Source of the DNA: Capnocytophaga sp. oral taxon 878
GTDB taxonomy: Bacteria; Bacteroidota; Bacteroidia; Flavobacteriales; Flavobacteriaceae
NCBI RefSeq assembly: GCF_002999135.1
Contig: NZ_CP027229.1
Location: forward strand, 2,138,501 to 2,202,500
DNA: 64,000 nt
Direction: 5' to 3'
Within the stretch, counting starts at the first letter, position 1, and each line of letters opens with the position of its first letter. The translations under genes were made by a program, and so were the position numbers. Below, piece by piece: positions 17,749 to 26,509 of this stretch. Under the pieces are notes generated by a model that saw only the letters and a list, made by a program, of their open reading frames with translations, had not been told where the DNA came from and searched no databases.

Positions 17749-18663
17749 CTATTTTTTCCGAATGCTATATAATTCCCCTCCATTCTCCCCATCTTTATAA
17801 ATCAAGACCCTATCCCCCCACAAGTCTCTCATCTGAATAATCCTACGCGTACTATTTGTTTTAGTATTCCACTTAAATTGTACAGAGTCCTTATCTATCT
17901 TAAAGGTATAGTATTGGTAACCATAAGGTATCGTCCAGCCCGAAAAATGGTTGCCTCCTCCGTGATTTCCTAAAACCACTTCATCAAACTGATATAAATT
18001 CTTCTCTATTTGTTCCTTGTATAAGTATTGAATAAAATTTTTCTTTTGGGGCTTTTCTTCATAGTAAGTTTTAAATACGTATTCAAGCATAAAAAACTCC
18101 CCTTTAGTCCCTATACAAATGATATGATCTCTCAAGTTAATAGTTTCTTTCAGTGTACCTAACCTATTATCCATATCCTTTTTTATTATACTCCTGATGG
18201 CATCTATATCATACTCCCCATATTTTTCATCTTTTGGAATCTTGTAATTTTTCACAATGAAGTCATAGTCTAACACATCTAATTTATTTATTTTAATTCC
18301 TTTATTCCAAGGATAAACATACTTGTACACAGTAGGTTTAAATATATCATCTCCAGTTTTGTAGAAAGTTTTATTCCCTACAAAAGACCCTTTTGCATTT
18401 ATCCTTTGCTTAATTTTCAGACTTTTATCAAGTAAAAAATACTCTCCCTTTGCAAAGTTTAAGCAATATATAAAGCCATCATCTTTGTCATAAAAAATCA
18501 TATTTTTGTCTATTCCTCTAAGCAGAGTATCCACTACAAAAAGCTTTTTATCAAAACCACTGAACTCAGGTATCTTAGGATACTTATCTTGAGCCGTTAT
18601 TTCATAACCGCAACTGCTATATAATATAGCTAAAATTGCTATTTTCAAATGATAAAATCTCAT
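17749..18663 (-). CDS. Putative lipoprotein, propeller-like, unknown
   Basis: 304 residues with a lipoprotein-type N-terminus (MRFYHLKIAILAILYSSC, Cys18). The mature part has repeated short beta blocks (KNMIFYDKDDGFIYCLNFAK; HIICIGTKGEFFMLEY; VLIYKDGENGGELYSI) suggesting a beta-propeller. The stop codon borders repeat copy c. Probably anchored to a membrane facing the periplasm. It is 12 nt after the propeller-like gene at 18676. Function unknown. Confidence 0.6.
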   Translation of the reverse strand: MRFYHLKIAILAILYSSCGYEITAQDKYPKIPEFSGFDKKLFVVDTLLRGIDKNMIFYDKDDGFIYCLNFAKGEYFLLDKSLKIKQRINAKGSFVGNKTFYKTGDDIFKPTVYKYVYPWNKGIKINKLDVLDYDFIVKNYKIPKDEKYGEYDIDAIRSIIKKDMDNRLGTLKETINLRDHIICIGTKGEFFMLEYVFKTYYEEKPQKKNFIQYLYKEQIEKNLYQFDEVVLGNHGGGNHFSGWTIPYGYQYYTFKIDKDSVQFKWNTKTNSTRRIIQMRDLWGDRVLIYKDGENGGELYSIRKK

Positions 18664-18675
18664 AATAGTTTATTG

Positions 18676-19536
18676 TCAATTTACTTCTACACTCACCACC
18701 AATAAGTCATTTTCCTTATTGCGAACAATGCCATAAAAACGTCCTTTATACCAAAGCATTTGTTGCTCGTAATCAATAGTGTACTTGCCAATGTCTAATA
18801 AGTGAATTATCTCCCCAGTTAAAGCATTGATAAGCATTGGCTTCTGTTTTTTATTACTTATGATAATACGCCCTCCTTTTCGTACAAAGCGTATTGTTTG
18901 TCCCGTATTATAACTAAATACCGTCTGTCCATTATTCACCGAAACTCCATAAAAATAACCTCCTTTGCCTGCTGTGCCAAAATATAAGATATCGTTATAC
19001 TCCTCTACTTCAGTGTAAAGATAAGCAGAGAGTTTGTATTTCCAAAGTGTTTTTTGGTGCTGTTTATCTCGGCAGCTCATCATAAACGGAGATTGCATAA
19101 AAACTTCTTTATCTCCAAAACAATAGACTTTAGCATCACTAAAAGTTTGCTTCTGAGGGATAACGCCGAAAGATTGTTCTATCACTTCATTTTCAGTAAT
19201 TTCAAATACCTTATTGGTTACAAAAATATTGCCTAATTTATAGTATTCAATAAGCATAAAAAGTCGTTCGCCTTCCCAATAATAGCACACATCACTATTA
19301 TAGCAAGTTTCTTCTTCAAAGAAAAAAGAAAGTCGTTTCTGTGAGGTAAAATCTTCTGAAAATATATCTACAAGAATATAACGATCCACATACACTCCCT
19401 CTTTCACCATCTTTTTAGAAACATCAGCTGAGGCAAATTGCAATACAGCTATTTTCTCCTGAAAAGGCACAATATCTACCACCCTATAATGACGAAAAGA
19501 GTTGTTAAAAGTATTTAAGGTATGGTAGTTTGTCAT
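18676..19536 (-). CDS. PQQ-like beta-propeller protein, cytoplasmic
   Basis: 286 residues without a signal peptide. Blade-like repeats such as KTLWKYKLSAYLYTEVEEYN, ILYFGTAGKGGYFYGVSVNN and NGQTVFSYNTGQTIRFVRKG resemble PQQ-like/WD propellers. Similar proteins occur in immunity arrays next to ankyrin and SUKH genes. It is 3 nt after the ankyrin gene, so translation is probably coupled. Confidence 0.6.
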   Translation of the reverse strand: MTNYHTLNTFNNSFRHYRVVDIVPFQEKIAVLQFASADVSKKMVKEGVYVDRYILVDIFSEDFTSQKRLSFFFEEETCYNSDVCYYWEGERLFMLIEYYKLGNIFVTNKVFEITENEVIEQSFGVIPQKQTFSDAKVYCFGDKEVFMQSPFMMSCRDKQHQKTLWKYKLSAYLYTEVEEYNDILYFGTAGKGGYFYGVSVNNGQTVFSYNTGQTIRFVRKGGRIIISNKKQKPMLINALTGEIIHLLDIGKYTIDYEQQMLWYKGRFYGIVRNKENDLLVVSVEVN

Positions 19537-19539
19537 ATA

Positions 19540-20607
19540 TTACTCAAAAATCTTATTAATTTGTGCCGAAGGGTTTGCCACAAACTCTTCAAAGGTACAG
19601 AGTTCAGTAAAAGTACCGTGTTCGTAATCGGCAAAGGCAAGTTTTTTGTTCTTAGGATACCACACCAAAAAGCCTTCAGCACCATACCTATCAGCATCCG
19701 AAAGGAGGTCGAGGAACTTTTTGTTTTTCCACTTTACTTCCTTTACATCACTCAGCGGGGCAAACGCTACAAAACTGGTATATTCGCATTCAGGCAATGG
19801 GATACGCCTATCGGTAGCGCGCAATAAGGCGATAAGTCCTTCGGGAAGTTTGTAGGCTTTTAAGGCTCGTAAGCGCTCTTCTTCATCGTGCCACTCGGCA
19901 GGCTCTACCGATTTGATGTACTCCGCTACTGCTTTCTGCTTGTTGCGCAAAGCGTAATGATAGGCACGTTCGCCGTATTTATCTTTGTAGGAAAGGTCAG
20001 CACCCAGCTCAATAAATCGTTTTACCAACTCAAGGTGACCTTTTGAGGCAGCCACTTGTAAGGGCGAGGCATTGTAAGGATATACCATATCAGGCTCACA
20101 ATAGTTTACATCAAATCCGTGAGCGATAAGGTAGTCTGCTAGTTTATACATACCTTCCGAAGCTACCTTTCTCAAGGTAGTACCGTCGGGAGTGAGTTTA
20201 AAACCGTTTTCTATCAGCAGAAAAGCTATTTCTTCATTTTTGCTATAGATAGCAGCCTGCAAAGTAGTGAGGTGGGTACGAGCATTCACATCGGCACCTT
20301 GTTTAATCAACCATTTTATTAACTCAGGGTCGCTATTCTCACTCATACAAACACCAATAAGCGCTGTTTTGTTTATATGAGCTCCCTTATCAACTAAAAA
20401 CTCTAATAGTTTCTTTTTCCGACTGGATAGGGCAAAGTCAAAAGGTGTTTGAGAATAGCGTTCGTGTACACGGACTTCTTGGTTGATATCCCAGCCTTTG
20501 GCAAGTTCTGCTTCCAAGGCAGAAAAGTTTTCTTCTCGTAAAAAGGTTACTATTTCGGGGCATTTAAAAGGTGCTTTTTTCTGGGCAAAGATGTTTCTCT
20601 CTTCCAT
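19540..20607 (-). CDS. Ankyrin-repeat protein with extra C-terminal domain
   Basis: 355 residues. About five ankyrin repeats span residues 30-230 (TPFDFALSSRKKKLLEFLVD; TTLQAAIYSKNEEIAFLLIE; SPLQVAASKGHLELVKRFIE, then LGADLSYKDKYGERAYHYAL). Residues 240-355 form another domain (EGLIALLRATDRRIPLPECE; RYGAEGFLVWYPKNKKLAFA) that I only tentatively compare to SMI1-like folds. Cytoplasmic; a protein-binding role is expected from the repeats. 21 nt from the SUKH gene upstream. Confidence 0.8.
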   Translation of the reverse strand: MEERNIFAQKKAPFKCPEIVTFLREENFSALEAELAKGWDINQEVRVHERYSQTPFDFALSSRKKKLLEFLVDKGAHINKTALIGVCMSENSDPELIKWLIKQGADVNARTHLTTLQAAIYSKNEEIAFLLIENGFKLTPDGTTLRKVASEGMYKLADYLIAHGFDVNYCEPDMVYPYNASPLQVAASKGHLELVKRFIELGADLSYKDKYGERAYHYALRNKQKAVAEYIKSVEPAEWHDEEERLRALKAYKLPEGLIALLRATDRRIPLPECEYTSFVAFAPLSDVKEVKWKNKKFLDLLSDADRYGAEGFLVWYPKNKKLAFADYEHGTFTELCTFEEFVANPSAQINKIFE

Positions 20608-20628
20608 ATTATAATTTATTTGTATGTT

Positions 20629-21345
20629 TTAGATTATAAAGAATTCCCTATCATCCTCTGGGGTCGAGATAGAATTGTATTTATTTAATAAATCAAAATA
20701 CTCTTCATCAGAGAGTAAGGCAGTATAATCACTCCGATGTTTTACTATAAGATAGGGTGAATATCTATTTTCTTCTTTGTTTGCGGAACAAGGAAAGTTT
20801 GTAAGTTTTCTGTTGTAAATTTCTTTAATTACCTCAGCTTGTTCCTCACTTAGGTAAGGATGATGGGTGCGGTATATATTGGCAATATTCTCATAGAAAT
20901 CACTTAAGGAAGATGCTTTTGCATAAATGCTATATACAATTGATAGCAAGCCATAGAAAATAAAATTCTGCAAGTTATCAGCTATAATTTCAGCAGCATC
21001 AAAATCGTACCAGTCCTTTACGATAACAGGAGGTTGCTCTGGTTTTTCTCTATCATAGAAAAAACAAACCTCTCCTTCACATTCTGAAGCAAAAGGCACC
21101 AAAAGATATTCAGTTTTGATTCCTCGTTGAGATCTATTATTTTTTATTCTATTTATAATATCTTCTGCATCATCCAATGCTGTAAATTGATCCCTAAATA
21201 AAAGTAACGGAGGATTCTTTTTTAGCTCTGGAAATACTTCCTTCCATTGCCAATGAACATTCAGCATACCATCCTCATAAAGCCGGTGATATAGCTTGGG
21301 GTACTGAAAGTTATAAGTCTGTTCTATTTTTTGTAATGGGTTCAT
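20629..21345 (-). CDS. SMI1/KNR4-like (SUKH) immunity-like protein
   Basis: 238 residues. It starts with IEQTYNFQYPKLYHRLYEDG, a common SUKH opening, then PPLLLFRDQFTALDDAEDII and EYLLVPFASECEGEVCFFYD (the GD/GE-containing strand) and PVIVKDWYDFDAAEIIADNL. Cytoplasmic. It sits between the ankyrin gene and the unknown gene at 21358 with short spacers, so is part of the same transcript. Confidence 0.75.
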   Translation of the reverse strand: MNPLQKIEQTYNFQYPKLYHRLYEDGMLNVHWQWKEVFPELKKNPPLLLFRDQFTALDDAEDIINRIKNNRSQRGIKTEYLLVPFASECEGEVCFFYDREKPEQPPVIVKDWYDFDAAEIIADNLQNFIFYGLLSIVYSIYAKASSLSDFYENIANIYRTHHPYLSEEQAEVIKEIYNRKLTNFPCSANKEENRYSPYLIVKHRSDYTALLSDEEYFDLLNKYNSISTPEDDREFFII

Positions 21346-21357
21346 ATTGGATGTTTT

Positions 21358-21855
21358 TTATTCATAATACCTTCCCAAGTCTAACAGATGTCCTAAGAAA
21401 CGCCAGTCGTTAGGAATGGTTTCATCTTCGCCTATATAATCACATAAGCCTCGTGCACCACATTCTAAAAGGTCTAAAGGATTGAAATTGTACCAATCAT
21501 AGCCCATTTCGGAAGTAATGCCAAAGGAACGCATTTCGTTATGAAGTTCTTTGTCTTTCATACGGTGGAGTTCAGCTATCTGAAAGAGAATTACTGCTTG
21601 CGTATAATCAAAGGCAGAGAGATGTTCATCTTCTGCCTCAGGCATTGTAACAATAGTTGCCCACTCCTCCTCATAAGGAATAGGAGCTGCAGCAAAAGCC
21701 TTTACCAATAGTTCCAAACAAACATTTGGAGTACAAGTATCATTTTTATATGAAGCCATAAGTCCATATAATGCCAAAAGATAAGTCTCCAAATCTCTGT
21801 TAGCCACTTCTTCAGGAAGCCTTTCTATATGGTTGTAAAAATCATTATATGTCAT
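21358..21855 (-). CDS. Unknown protein in immunity-like array
   Basis: 165 residues, acidic and helical, cytoplasmic. Characteristic stretches are YNHIERLPEEVANRDLETYL, LELLVKAFAAAPIPYEEEWA and DWRFLGHLLDLGRYYE. I do not recognise the family. Spacers of 8-12 nt on both sides indicate cotranscription with the YD-repeat and SUKH genes. Confidence 0.6.
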   Translation of the reverse strand: MTYNDFYNHIERLPEEVANRDLETYLLALYGLMASYKNDTCTPNVCLELLVKAFAAAPIPYEEEWATIVTMPEAEDEHLSAFDYTQAVILFQIAELHRMKDKELHNEMRSFGITSEMGYDWYNFNPLDLLECGARGLCDYIGEDETIPNDWRFLGHLLDLGRYYE

Positions 21856-21863
21856 AGAGATAA

Positions 21864-22700
21864 TTAGGAAGTTAACCCATTAGCATATTGAATATTCCTT
21901 TCTACAATAAGGTTGGTATAACGCTTAGAGTATTCAATGCGTTTCTCTATCCAATTGCCGTGAGCATCATAGCGATAGGTGTATTTGCGAGTATAAACTT
22001 CCCCTTCTTTGTTGCTAATTCGCTCGAAAATTTCGTTGTTATGCTCATCAAAAGTGGTTTCAGTTATTGAATAAGGTTCGGGGTCACCTATATCCTGATG
22101 GGCTACATAAATTACATTGCCTTTTTCATCAAAACGAGTTATGGTAAACATAAAAGGCTTTCCGCTTTCTGAAAAACTGGTATCAACCTTTTCGGTATCA
22201 TTATGAAATTCAGTAGAGTGATGAAAAATCTTTTCTCCCGTAGTTATATTTGTATAACGATTATCTATACATCTGCCTTTGGCATCATATTCGAGTTGGA
22301 ACAAGTATTGGTAGTCAGCAGTGCGAGTAAGCTGACTTATGTTATTACCGTGTGCATCGTATTCGAAAGTAACAGTTTCTTTCCATTTGCCATTTTCATA
22401 AGTAATACATTCTACCTTTTGTTGTAGGTCGTTATAGCGGTATTGTTTTTCCTCCCAGCAGTCGGTTAGCGCTTCATCTTCAGGGTCGTAGAGGTGAGAA
22501 CTCAAGCAGTTGCCGTGAGAGTCGTAGGTAAAGAGGAAGTGGTATTCCTCGCCATAACAAGCGTCTATAAGTTTACCTTGCTCATTGTAAATGAGGGTTT
22601 CGGTATAGTCTTCTAAGAAGTATTCTTCGCCTTTTTGCCACTGACCATCTTTGGTGATGACAGCAGCATAACAACGTGATTCATCTCGTTTTATCTTCAT
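21864..22700 (-). CDS. YD/RHS-type repeat protein without toxin domain
   Basis: 278 residues with repeated Y-D-x-x-G-N units (FTYDSHGNCLSSHLYD; FEYDAHGNNISQLTRT; LEYDAKGRCIDNRYTN; YRYDAHGNWIEKRIEY). Such YD repeats occur in RHS toxins, but this one is short, has no signal peptide, no core protease motif and no C-terminal toxin. It is probably a small YD-repeat immunity-array member. First gene of the block after the AlbA_2 pseudogene. Confidence 0.75.
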   Translation of the reverse strand: MKIKRDESRCYAAVITKDGQWQKGEEYFLEDYTETLIYNEQGKLIDACYGEEYHFLFTYDSHGNCLSSHLYDPEDEALTDCWEEKQYRYNDLQQKVECITYENGKWKETVTFEYDAHGNNISQLTRTADYQYLFQLEYDAKGRCIDNRYTNITTGEKIFHHSTEFHNDTEKVDTSFSESGKPFMFTITRFDEKGNVIYVAHQDIGDPEPYSITETTFDEHNNEIFERISNKEGEVYTRKYTYRYDAHGNWIEKRIEYSKRYTNLIVERNIQYANGLTS

Positions 22701-22710
22701 TTTTTAAGGG

Positions 22711-22975
22711 TTATTTAAATGTTTTTAAAAATTCCTTACCTTTATCAGTAAGGTAGTATTGTTGCTTGCTACTTGTGGGTTTATCAGGAATGGTAAGCGC
22801 TACAAAGCCTTGTTCTATGGCAGGATTGAGATAGTTTTTTCTGAAATAATCTCTATCTATAGGGAAAATCACTCGCAAGGTGTTTTCCATAAACTTAAAA
22901 GATTCTTTAGGATAACTCTGCAAAATACGTGGGGGTAACTTGTCGCTTGTATTCTATGTTTTTGGATTCAATCAT
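22711..22975 (-). pseudogene. Collapsed AlbA_2/ATP-binding protein gene
   Basis: From ATG 22975 the frame reads MIESKNIEYKRQVT, a typical start of AlbA_2-domain ATP-binding proteins, and then stops after 20 codons. In another frame PPRILQSYPKESFKFMEN and NYLNPAIEQGFVALTIPD give the C-terminal winged-helix end of the same family, up to 22711. A large internal out-of-frame deletion near 22931 explains both. A -7 box (TATCTTTG, 22999-23006) survives upstream. Confidence 0.75.
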
Positions 22976-22998
22976 TGTAAAATGAGGTTTTTATAGGG

Positions 22999-23006
22999 CA
23001 AAGATA
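22999..23006 (-). promoter_or_regulatory. -7 promoter element of the AlbA_2 remnant
   Basis: TATCTTTG on the minus strand matches TAnnTTTG, 24 nt before the old start at 22975. It may now drive the YD-repeat gene and those after it. Confidence 0.5.
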
Positions 23007-23037
23007 GTGATAATTAGCTAATTTAGCAATAAGCTAA

Positions 23038-23511
23038 TTAGTTAATTACCGAATTACTTTTCATCATCTTGTATTTTTTTCTTTCTCCCTCTACAGTGGC
23101 TACTACTTTAAAACCAAGTTTTATATAAAGACCTTTAGCTATGAGGTTGTCATCAAATACATTTAAGCTAATAGAATGAACTCTTTTATTCTCAAAAAGC
23201 ATTGCAATAAATAACTGCATTGCTGAGGTGCCTAATCCTTTTCTTGTAAGCGAAGGATTGATAAGAAATCTACCGATATGTACGTTGCTCCCTTCTACTC
23301 TTATTTGCTGAATCATCCCTATAAAACTACCCTCTGCCTCAATACGAAAACAATGAGACAAAGCATTGAGCGCTTCCATTGTAAGAGGATAAGGCAAAGC
23401 ATCTCCTGCCCATTGTTGCAAGAAATCAGCGCCTTTGCTATTTGTCCAATGTATAATAGCTTGCTTATCTTTAGTTGATAATCCTTCAGTTATTCTCATT
23501 TTATCAAACAA
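23038..23511 (-). CDS. GNAT family N-acetyltransferase
   Basis: 157 residues. The acetyl-CoA binding region is HIGRFLINPSLTRKGLGTSA (R/QxxGxG/A as RKGLGT) followed by MQLFIAMLF. The C-terminal VFDDNLIAKGLYIKLGFKVV is the usual GNAT beta5-beta6 segment. It is probably a small-molecule or protein acetyltransferase; substrate unknown. An alternative ATG lies four codons downstream. It lies 27 nt after the VOC gene. Confidence 0.85.
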   Translation of the reverse strand: MFDKMRITEGLSTKDKQAIIHWTNSKGADFLQQWAGDALPYPLTMEALNALSHCFRIEAEGSFIGMIQQIRVEGSNVHIGRFLINPSLTRKGLGTSAMQLFIAMLFENKRVHSISLNVFDDNLIAKGLYIKLGFKVVATVEGERKKYKMMKSNSVIN

Positions 23512-23538
23512 ACTTACTTGCTTTTTAATATTATCTAA

Positions 23539-23922
23539 TCAGATGCTTATCTCTACCATATTGTCATCGGGGTCAAGTATCACGCTTTCGTAATACCCAT
23601 CACCTGTGGTACGAGGAGCACTAAAACACTCGTAACCTTCATTTACGATTTTCTGAGTAAGCACATCAACCGCTTCTTTACTCCCTACACTAAAAGCAAA
23701 GTGTATAAGTCCTTCACTCGTCACCTTGTCCAAAGGTTCACTGAGGTTGGGTCTCCACATTATTTCCAAACGAGCGCCACTATCAAAACTTAGAAAGTAG
23801 GTGCGTAATCCTGTTTTAGGATTATGGTACAACTCGTTTGATTTTGCGCCGAAGAAAGTCTCATAAAAGGCTTTAGATACTTCCAAATTTTTTACATATA
23901 AAGCGATGTGGTCTATTTTCAT
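23539..23922 (-). CDS. VOC (glyoxalase/bleomycin-resistance) family protein
   Basis: 127 residues with one glyoxalase domain: MKIDHIALYVKNLEVSKAFY, GLRTYFLSFDSGARLEIMWR, GLIHFAFSVGSKEAVDVL and YYESVILDPDDNMVEIS. Metal-binding positions (His5, Glu in ARLEI, His in LIHFAF, Glu in MVEIS) are all present. It could be a lactoylglutathione lyase-like or resistance enzyme. It lies just after the HlyD gene on the same strand. Confidence 0.88.
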   Translation of the reverse strand: MKIDHIALYVKNLEVSKAFYETFFGAKSNELYHNPKTGLRTYFLSFDSGARLEIMWRPNLSEPLDKVTSEGLIHFAFSVGSKEAVDVLTQKIVNEGYECFSAPRTTGDGYYESVILDPDDNMVEISI

Positions 23923-23952
23923 AGTGATAATCTGCTAATTATCTATTACTTG

Positions 23953-24936
23953 TTACCTGTTATCTTCAACTAATACCGACATTCCCGGTCTTAAATCCTT
24001 TACTCTTTGCGTAGGATAGGCTTTGATAGCAAAAGTCTTCTTATCAAAATCTCCTTTGCTTTTAGTAGCTGTCCAAGTAGCAAAATCAGCTTGTACAGCT
24101 ATATGTTTTACCTCCATTTCTATCACCCGATTGCCAAGAGCAGGCACAATACCTTTAAATTTAGCACCTATTTTAAAGTTTGTCATTTTATCTTCCCGTA
24201 TATTGAATACCACCCACTCATCTTGCGTATCGATAAGGTTCATCACGGGATAACCTGCGTTCACTATCTCACCTTCATTAGGGATAATAGTTTGTATTTG
24301 TGCGTTAGTAGGGGCAAATACCTTAGCACCGTCTTTATACGCATTTACTTCGGTTATTACGCCTTGGGCTTGGGCTACAAGCGCTTGGGCAGCAGTTTTG
24401 TCCTCTACTCTAGCGCCGTTCTTTGCCATTTCGTATTGTGATTTAGCTGCTTCAGCTTGTTTTTGTAAGGCAACCATTTGGGTATAAGCCTCATCTTTCT
24501 TTTGGGCTGGTAGCACCTTGTCATTGTAAAGGTTACTCACCCGCTGATATGTTTTTTCAGCTAGTTCTGCTGCTGCTTGGGCTTGTTGCCATACATTATA
24601 AGCCCCTTGTATTTGTTCCGAGCGGGCTCCGCGTTGTGCCTTATCACTTTGGGCTTGGGCAGCCAATCGCGCAGCTTCAGCTTGTGATAGTTTAGCATCA
24701 AGTTCGGTGCTTTCAAGCTCCAATAGTAAGTCGCCTTTTTGTACGCTATCCCCTTCCTGTTTGTAGATGGTTTTCACCCTACCAGGTACTTTAGGCGCTA
24801 CATTTATCTGTTTAGCTTCTACTTGCCCTTGCAAATATATAGGCTCCCTATTGCTAAAAAAGTAAATAGAGAGAATAAGTACTACCATAAATACTGTGAT
24901 GGTTACTATAAGTCCAGTGATGTTCTTCTTTTTCAT
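23953..24936 (-). CDS. HlyD-family periplasmic adaptor of an efflux pump
   Basis: 327 residues. One N-terminal TM helix (ITGLIVTITVFMVVLILSIY), lipoyl-like half (VPGRVKTIYKQEGDSVQKGD), a long Ala/Gln-rich coiled-coil hairpin (residues about 75-200), the second lipoyl half (APTNAQIQTIIPNEGEIVNA) and a beta-barrel domain. This is the YhiI/EmrA-like adaptor that joins inner-membrane ABC-2 permeases to TolC. It lies 41 nt after tolC. The matching permeases are at 4118-6447, same strand, about 17.5 kb away. Confidence 0.92.
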   Translation of the reverse strand: MKKKNITGLIVTITVFMVVLILSIYFFSNREPIYLQGQVEAKQINVAPKVPGRVKTIYKQEGDSVQKGDLLLELESTELDAKLSQAEAARLAAQAQSDKAQRGARSEQIQGAYNVWQQAQAAAELAEKTYQRVSNLYNDKVLPAQKKDEAYTQMVALQKQAEAAKSQYEMAKNGARVEDKTAAQALVAQAQGVITEVNAYKDGAKVFAPTNAQIQTIIPNEGEIVNAGYPVMNLIDTQDEWVVFNIREDKMTNFKIGAKFKGIVPALGNRVIEMEVKHIAVQADFATWTATKSKGDFDKKTFAIKAYPTQRVKDLRPGMSVLVEDNR

Positions 24937-24977
24937 TTTTTTTATTTAGTTAAGAGTTATGTATAATACAAAAGCTG

Positions 24978-26399
24978 TTATTTATTAGCTGTTGTTTGTT
25001 GTTTAAAAGTATCGCTCATCCCGCAGGTTTCTAGTAGTTGGGCTAGCGTTTTGTCCATTTCAAAAAGAGCTTGGTATCGTTTTATTTTGATAGATGCCAA
25101 GTACAAGTTCGCATCAGCTACATCTGTCGAGGTCGAAAGCCCTTCTGCAAAAGCCTTATCCCTTGCACGTACCAGTTCTTCAGCAAAACGCAAACTCTCT
25201 TCCAAGCTGAGGTATTGTTCACGTTGCTTTTCTATTTCTGTATATTGTTTTTTCACCAAGGTTTGTACATCTTTTTCGGCTTGTGCGGTTATGAGTTCTA
25301 CACTCTCGCGCATTGCTTTGGCTTGGCTTATTTTATGCTTATCTTGCAAGCCGTTAAATAAGTTCCATTGCAAGCCTACTCCTACCACCCAATTATCGGG
25401 TTCGGTTAAGGGGAGGTTATCACTCCACAAGTATTTCTTGCCTATTACCGCTACATCGGGCAAGTAAGCCGCTTGTTGGGCTTTCACTCCTTGGGTAGCT
25501 TGTTGGGCTTTTAGTTTAGCCTGCACTATCGTAGGATAGTTCTCTTTGGCTTGTTGCTGATAGTAGCTAAGCGGTTGTAATGGCGCTACTTCAAAGAGTT
25601 CTGTTGTAAGGGTAGTAAGTGGTTGTTCGGTAGTACCCATTACACCATACAGAGCCGTTTGTGCCAGCTGTATATCCTTCTCTGCTCCCATCACCTCGCG
25701 CTTAGCATCGGTAACAGCCTTTTTAGCTTGCATCACCTCTACCGAAGCTATCATACCATTCTTTTCTAATTTCTTGGCATTTTCATAGTGATGTTCTGCC
25801 GTCATAAACGATTGTTTCCGCACTTCCAACGCTTTTTGAGCCAGCTGCACTTGAAAATAACGCTCCGCCAATTCCGAAATCAACGCATATTCTGTCTTTT
25901 TAGCTTCTACTTCGGCTATTTCAGTACTCAGTTTCCCTACTTTATTAGCCACTCGCACCTTTCCTCCCGCAAAAAGCACCCATTTTGCATCGGCACTCAC
26001 CTTCCAAATGTCTTGCTCCTGAAACTTATAACGCCAATCCATACCAAAAAGAGGCTGCAACCTTCCCATTAACGGCGTCAATAGCGGACGCATAGGAGCC
26101 GGCACCTGCCCCGCAAATCCCATAAAACCTCTCTGTAAAGGCTCCTTATACTCATTTAAGTTAAGATACAGCGGGTCTGCCAGATGCATATAACTCGCAT
26201 TAATACTCAGCTGTGGCAAGTACAACCCTTGCATCGCCTTCTCATTAGCCTTAGCCGCTTGGGCTTGTTTATCTATCCCCTTTAGTTTTTGGTTCCCTCC
26301 CCGCATCTGCTCCATAGCCTCTTCAAAGGAAAGAGACTGCGACCACGCTGTAAATGAACCCATTAACAGAACAGATAAAAATAAAATAAGTCTTCGCAT
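24978..26399 (-). CDS. TolC-family outer-membrane efflux channel
   Basis: 473 residues from ATG 26399 with signal peptide MRRLILFLSVLLMGSFTAWS. It has the two OEP repeats of long helices (EEAMEQMRGGNQKLKGIDKQ; YHYENAKKLEKNGMIASVEV; YYQQQAKENYPTIVQAKLKA; DKAFAEGLSTSTDVADANLY). It forms the trimeric outer-membrane tunnel of a tripartite exporter. The longer start (26447) is excluded by a TAATTTTG -7 box at 26423-26430. First gene of the HlyD operon. Confidence 0.93.
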   Translation of the reverse strand: MRRLILFLSVLLMGSFTAWSQSLSFEEAMEQMRGGNQKLKGIDKQAQAAKANEKAMQGLYLPQLSINASYMHLADPLYLNLNEYKEPLQRGFMGFAGQVPAPMRPLLTPLMGRLQPLFGMDWRYKFQEQDIWKVSADAKWVLFAGGKVRVANKVGKLSTEIAEVEAKKTEYALISELAERYFQVQLAQKALEVRKQSFMTAEHHYENAKKLEKNGMIASVEVMQAKKAVTDAKREVMGAEKDIQLAQTALYGVMGTTEQPLTTLTTELFEVAPLQPLSYYQQQAKENYPTIVQAKLKAQQATQGVKAQQAAYLPDVAVIGKKYLWSDNLPLTEPDNWVVGVGLQWNLFNGLQDKHKISQAKAMRESVELITAQAEKDVQTLVKKQYTEIEKQREQYLSLEESLRFAEELVRARDKAFAEGLSTSTDVADANLYLASIKIKRYQALFEMDKTLAQLLETCGMSDTFKQQTTANK

Positions 26400-26422
26400 A
26401 AATATATCTTTTTTTGACGCCG

Positions 26423-26430
26423 CAAAATTA
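26423..26430 (-). promoter_or_regulatory. -7 promoter element of tolC-hlyD
   Basis: TAATTTTG on the minus strand, followed by GCGGCG, 23 nt upstream of the ATG at 26399. Confidence 0.6.
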
Positions 26431-26509
26431 CACCGAAAAAACGACATACATCGAATAAAAAACCAAGAATATTTTTAATCTATCTTAAAAAATAACCATC
26501 CTACCCCTA

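Noticed and set aside
21864-22700. RHS toxin
   Set aside because: Only short YD repeats; no signal, no RHS core motif, no C-terminal toxin domain.
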